DNA of 33,365 nucleotides. Source: CAZCPB01 sp964540295 (GTDB lineage Bacteria > Planctomycetota > Phycisphaerae > Phycisphaerales > UBA1924). Where the stretch lies: the NCBI GenBank assembly GCA_964540295.1, contig CAZIMT010000014.1, forward strand, positions 1-33,365, written 5' to 3'. The notes under the pieces are model-generated. The model was not told the DNA's origin. It saw only the letters and a program-made list of their open reading frames with translations, and made no database searches. Position 1 is the first letter of the stretch; each line of letters begins with the position of its first letter. The position numbers were made by a program, and so were the translations under genes. Below are positions 32,905-33,365 of this stretch, piece by piece.

Positions 32905-33365
32905 TCACCGCGCCCGCGCCATCCTCGTGAACAGCTCCCCGCGTTGCTCATAATTCTCGAACTGACCCCACGATGCGCACCCCGGGCTTAGCAGCACAGC
33001 ATCCCCAGGCCTCACACGATCCCCGATCACGCTCATCGCACGCTCGAGCGTGCCGCAGTCGTGCGTCACCCCGCCAGCGCCCAGATCTCGTGCCGCCGCC
33101 GCGAGCCACGGGCCCGTCGCCCCGATCGTGTACATCCCCCCGAGCGAACGCGCCATCGCCGCGATCGGCCTCAAGTCTGATCCCTTGTCGTACCCGCCCG
33201 CGATCAAGTGCACACGCGAACGACCCTCCTCTTCTCCAAGGCCGCGCTCGCTCGCGTTACCTTCCTCATCAAACGCCCTCACCGCCAGCAGCGCCGACTC
33301 GGGCGTCGTCGATTTCGAGTCGTTGAACCAGCGAACGCCACGCGACTCGTGGACCAGTTCCAGCC
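32905..33365 (-). CDS. murD: UDP-N-acetylmuramoylalanine-D-glutamate ligase, C-terminal part (runs off right edge)
   Basis: The frame enters from the right edge with RGVRWFNDSKSTTPESALLAV, the MurD motif that binds the substrate. It continues with HLIAGGYDKGSDL, YTIGATGPWLA, and ends with the MurD signature VLLSPGCASWGQFENYEQRG then ELFTRMAR. MurD is a cytoplasmic Mur ligase adding D-Glu to UDP-MurNAc-L-Ala in peptidoglycan synthesis. About 153 codons are visible, one third of the protein. A charged insert (about DEEGNASERGLGEEEGRS) lies between two conserved blocks. The stop is 89 nt upstream of the YdjY lipoprotein start on the same strand. Confidence 0.93.
   Translation of the reverse strand, partial: LELVHESRGVRWFNDSKSTTPESALLAVRAFDEEGNASERGLGEEEGRSRVHLIAGGYDKGSDLRPIAAMARSLGGMYTIGATGPWLAAAARDLGAGGVTHDCGTLERAMSVIGDRVRPGDAVLLSPGCASWGQFENYEQRGELFTRMARAR

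Overview
The window is a GC-rich bacterial chromosome segment, close-packed with genes on both strands. It contains one run of exactly 100 N (22618-22717), so it is part of a scaffolded draft or metagenome assembly. The gene set and protein style fit a planctomycete-like bacterium, possibly of the Phycisphaerae: PilMNOP with a PilB/GspE ATPase, futalosine hydrolase, DUF1579 and YdjY-type exported proteins, a DevC-type permease and a RibB with a degenerate RibA domain. That placement is an inference from gene content; there is no rRNA or other phylogenetic marker here. I saw no tRNA, CRISPR array, insertion sequence or phage gene. No stretch over 300 bases lacks a gene.

Layout. 1-4357 (minus) is a type IV pilus / type II secretion operon, pilM-pilN-pilO-pilP-pilB, cut off in pilB at the left edge. 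4561-5253 (minus) is mqnB of the futalosine menaquinone route. 5491-7374 (plus) is a long HlyD-type adaptor ending in a strong terminator, followed by a class V aminotransferase/cysteine desulfurase (7494-8750). A HAD phosphatase and a TerC membrane protein lie on the minus strand (8852-10565), divergent from a DUF4126 membrane protein (10680-11270). queC-queE-queD (11308-13286) make 7-deazaguanine precursors. An HtrA-like protease with an altered oxyanion-hole motif (13444-14937) converges on a small membrane protein gene (14969-15526), which is divergent from a RibB with a dead GTP cyclohydrolase II domain (15621-16838). Next come a DUF1579 exported protein, an Nfu-N domain protein, mutY and a family 2 glycosyltransferase, the last three tightly coupled. 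20322-22582 holds a DevC-type permease and a DevB/HlyD-type adaptor, running into the N gap, where the partner ATPase may be missing.

Just past the gap lies an amtB-glnB ammonium-uptake locus that appears to be decaying. amtB has an in-frame TGA at a usual Trp codon and a TAG before its C-terminal tail. glnB has a one-base deletion and an in-frame TAA. The rest of the window is intact: a large S41 C-terminal-processing protease, an MFS transporter, a SAM methyltransferase divergent from panB, a second HtrA protease preceded by a 14-15 bp tandem repeat, a YdjY-domain lipoprotein, and the C-terminal part of murD at the right edge.

The most notable observations are the localized amtB/glnB damage beside the gap; a recurring -10-like hexamer 5-9 nt before start codons that lack a Shine-Dalgarno sequence, which suggests many leaderless mRNAs; the RibB-RibA fusion with lost zinc ligands and a replaced metal-ligand His; the Gly-to-Asp change at the HtrA oxyanion hole; and short intergenic tandem repeats of 12-15 bp. 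I found no clearly new multi-gene system in this window.
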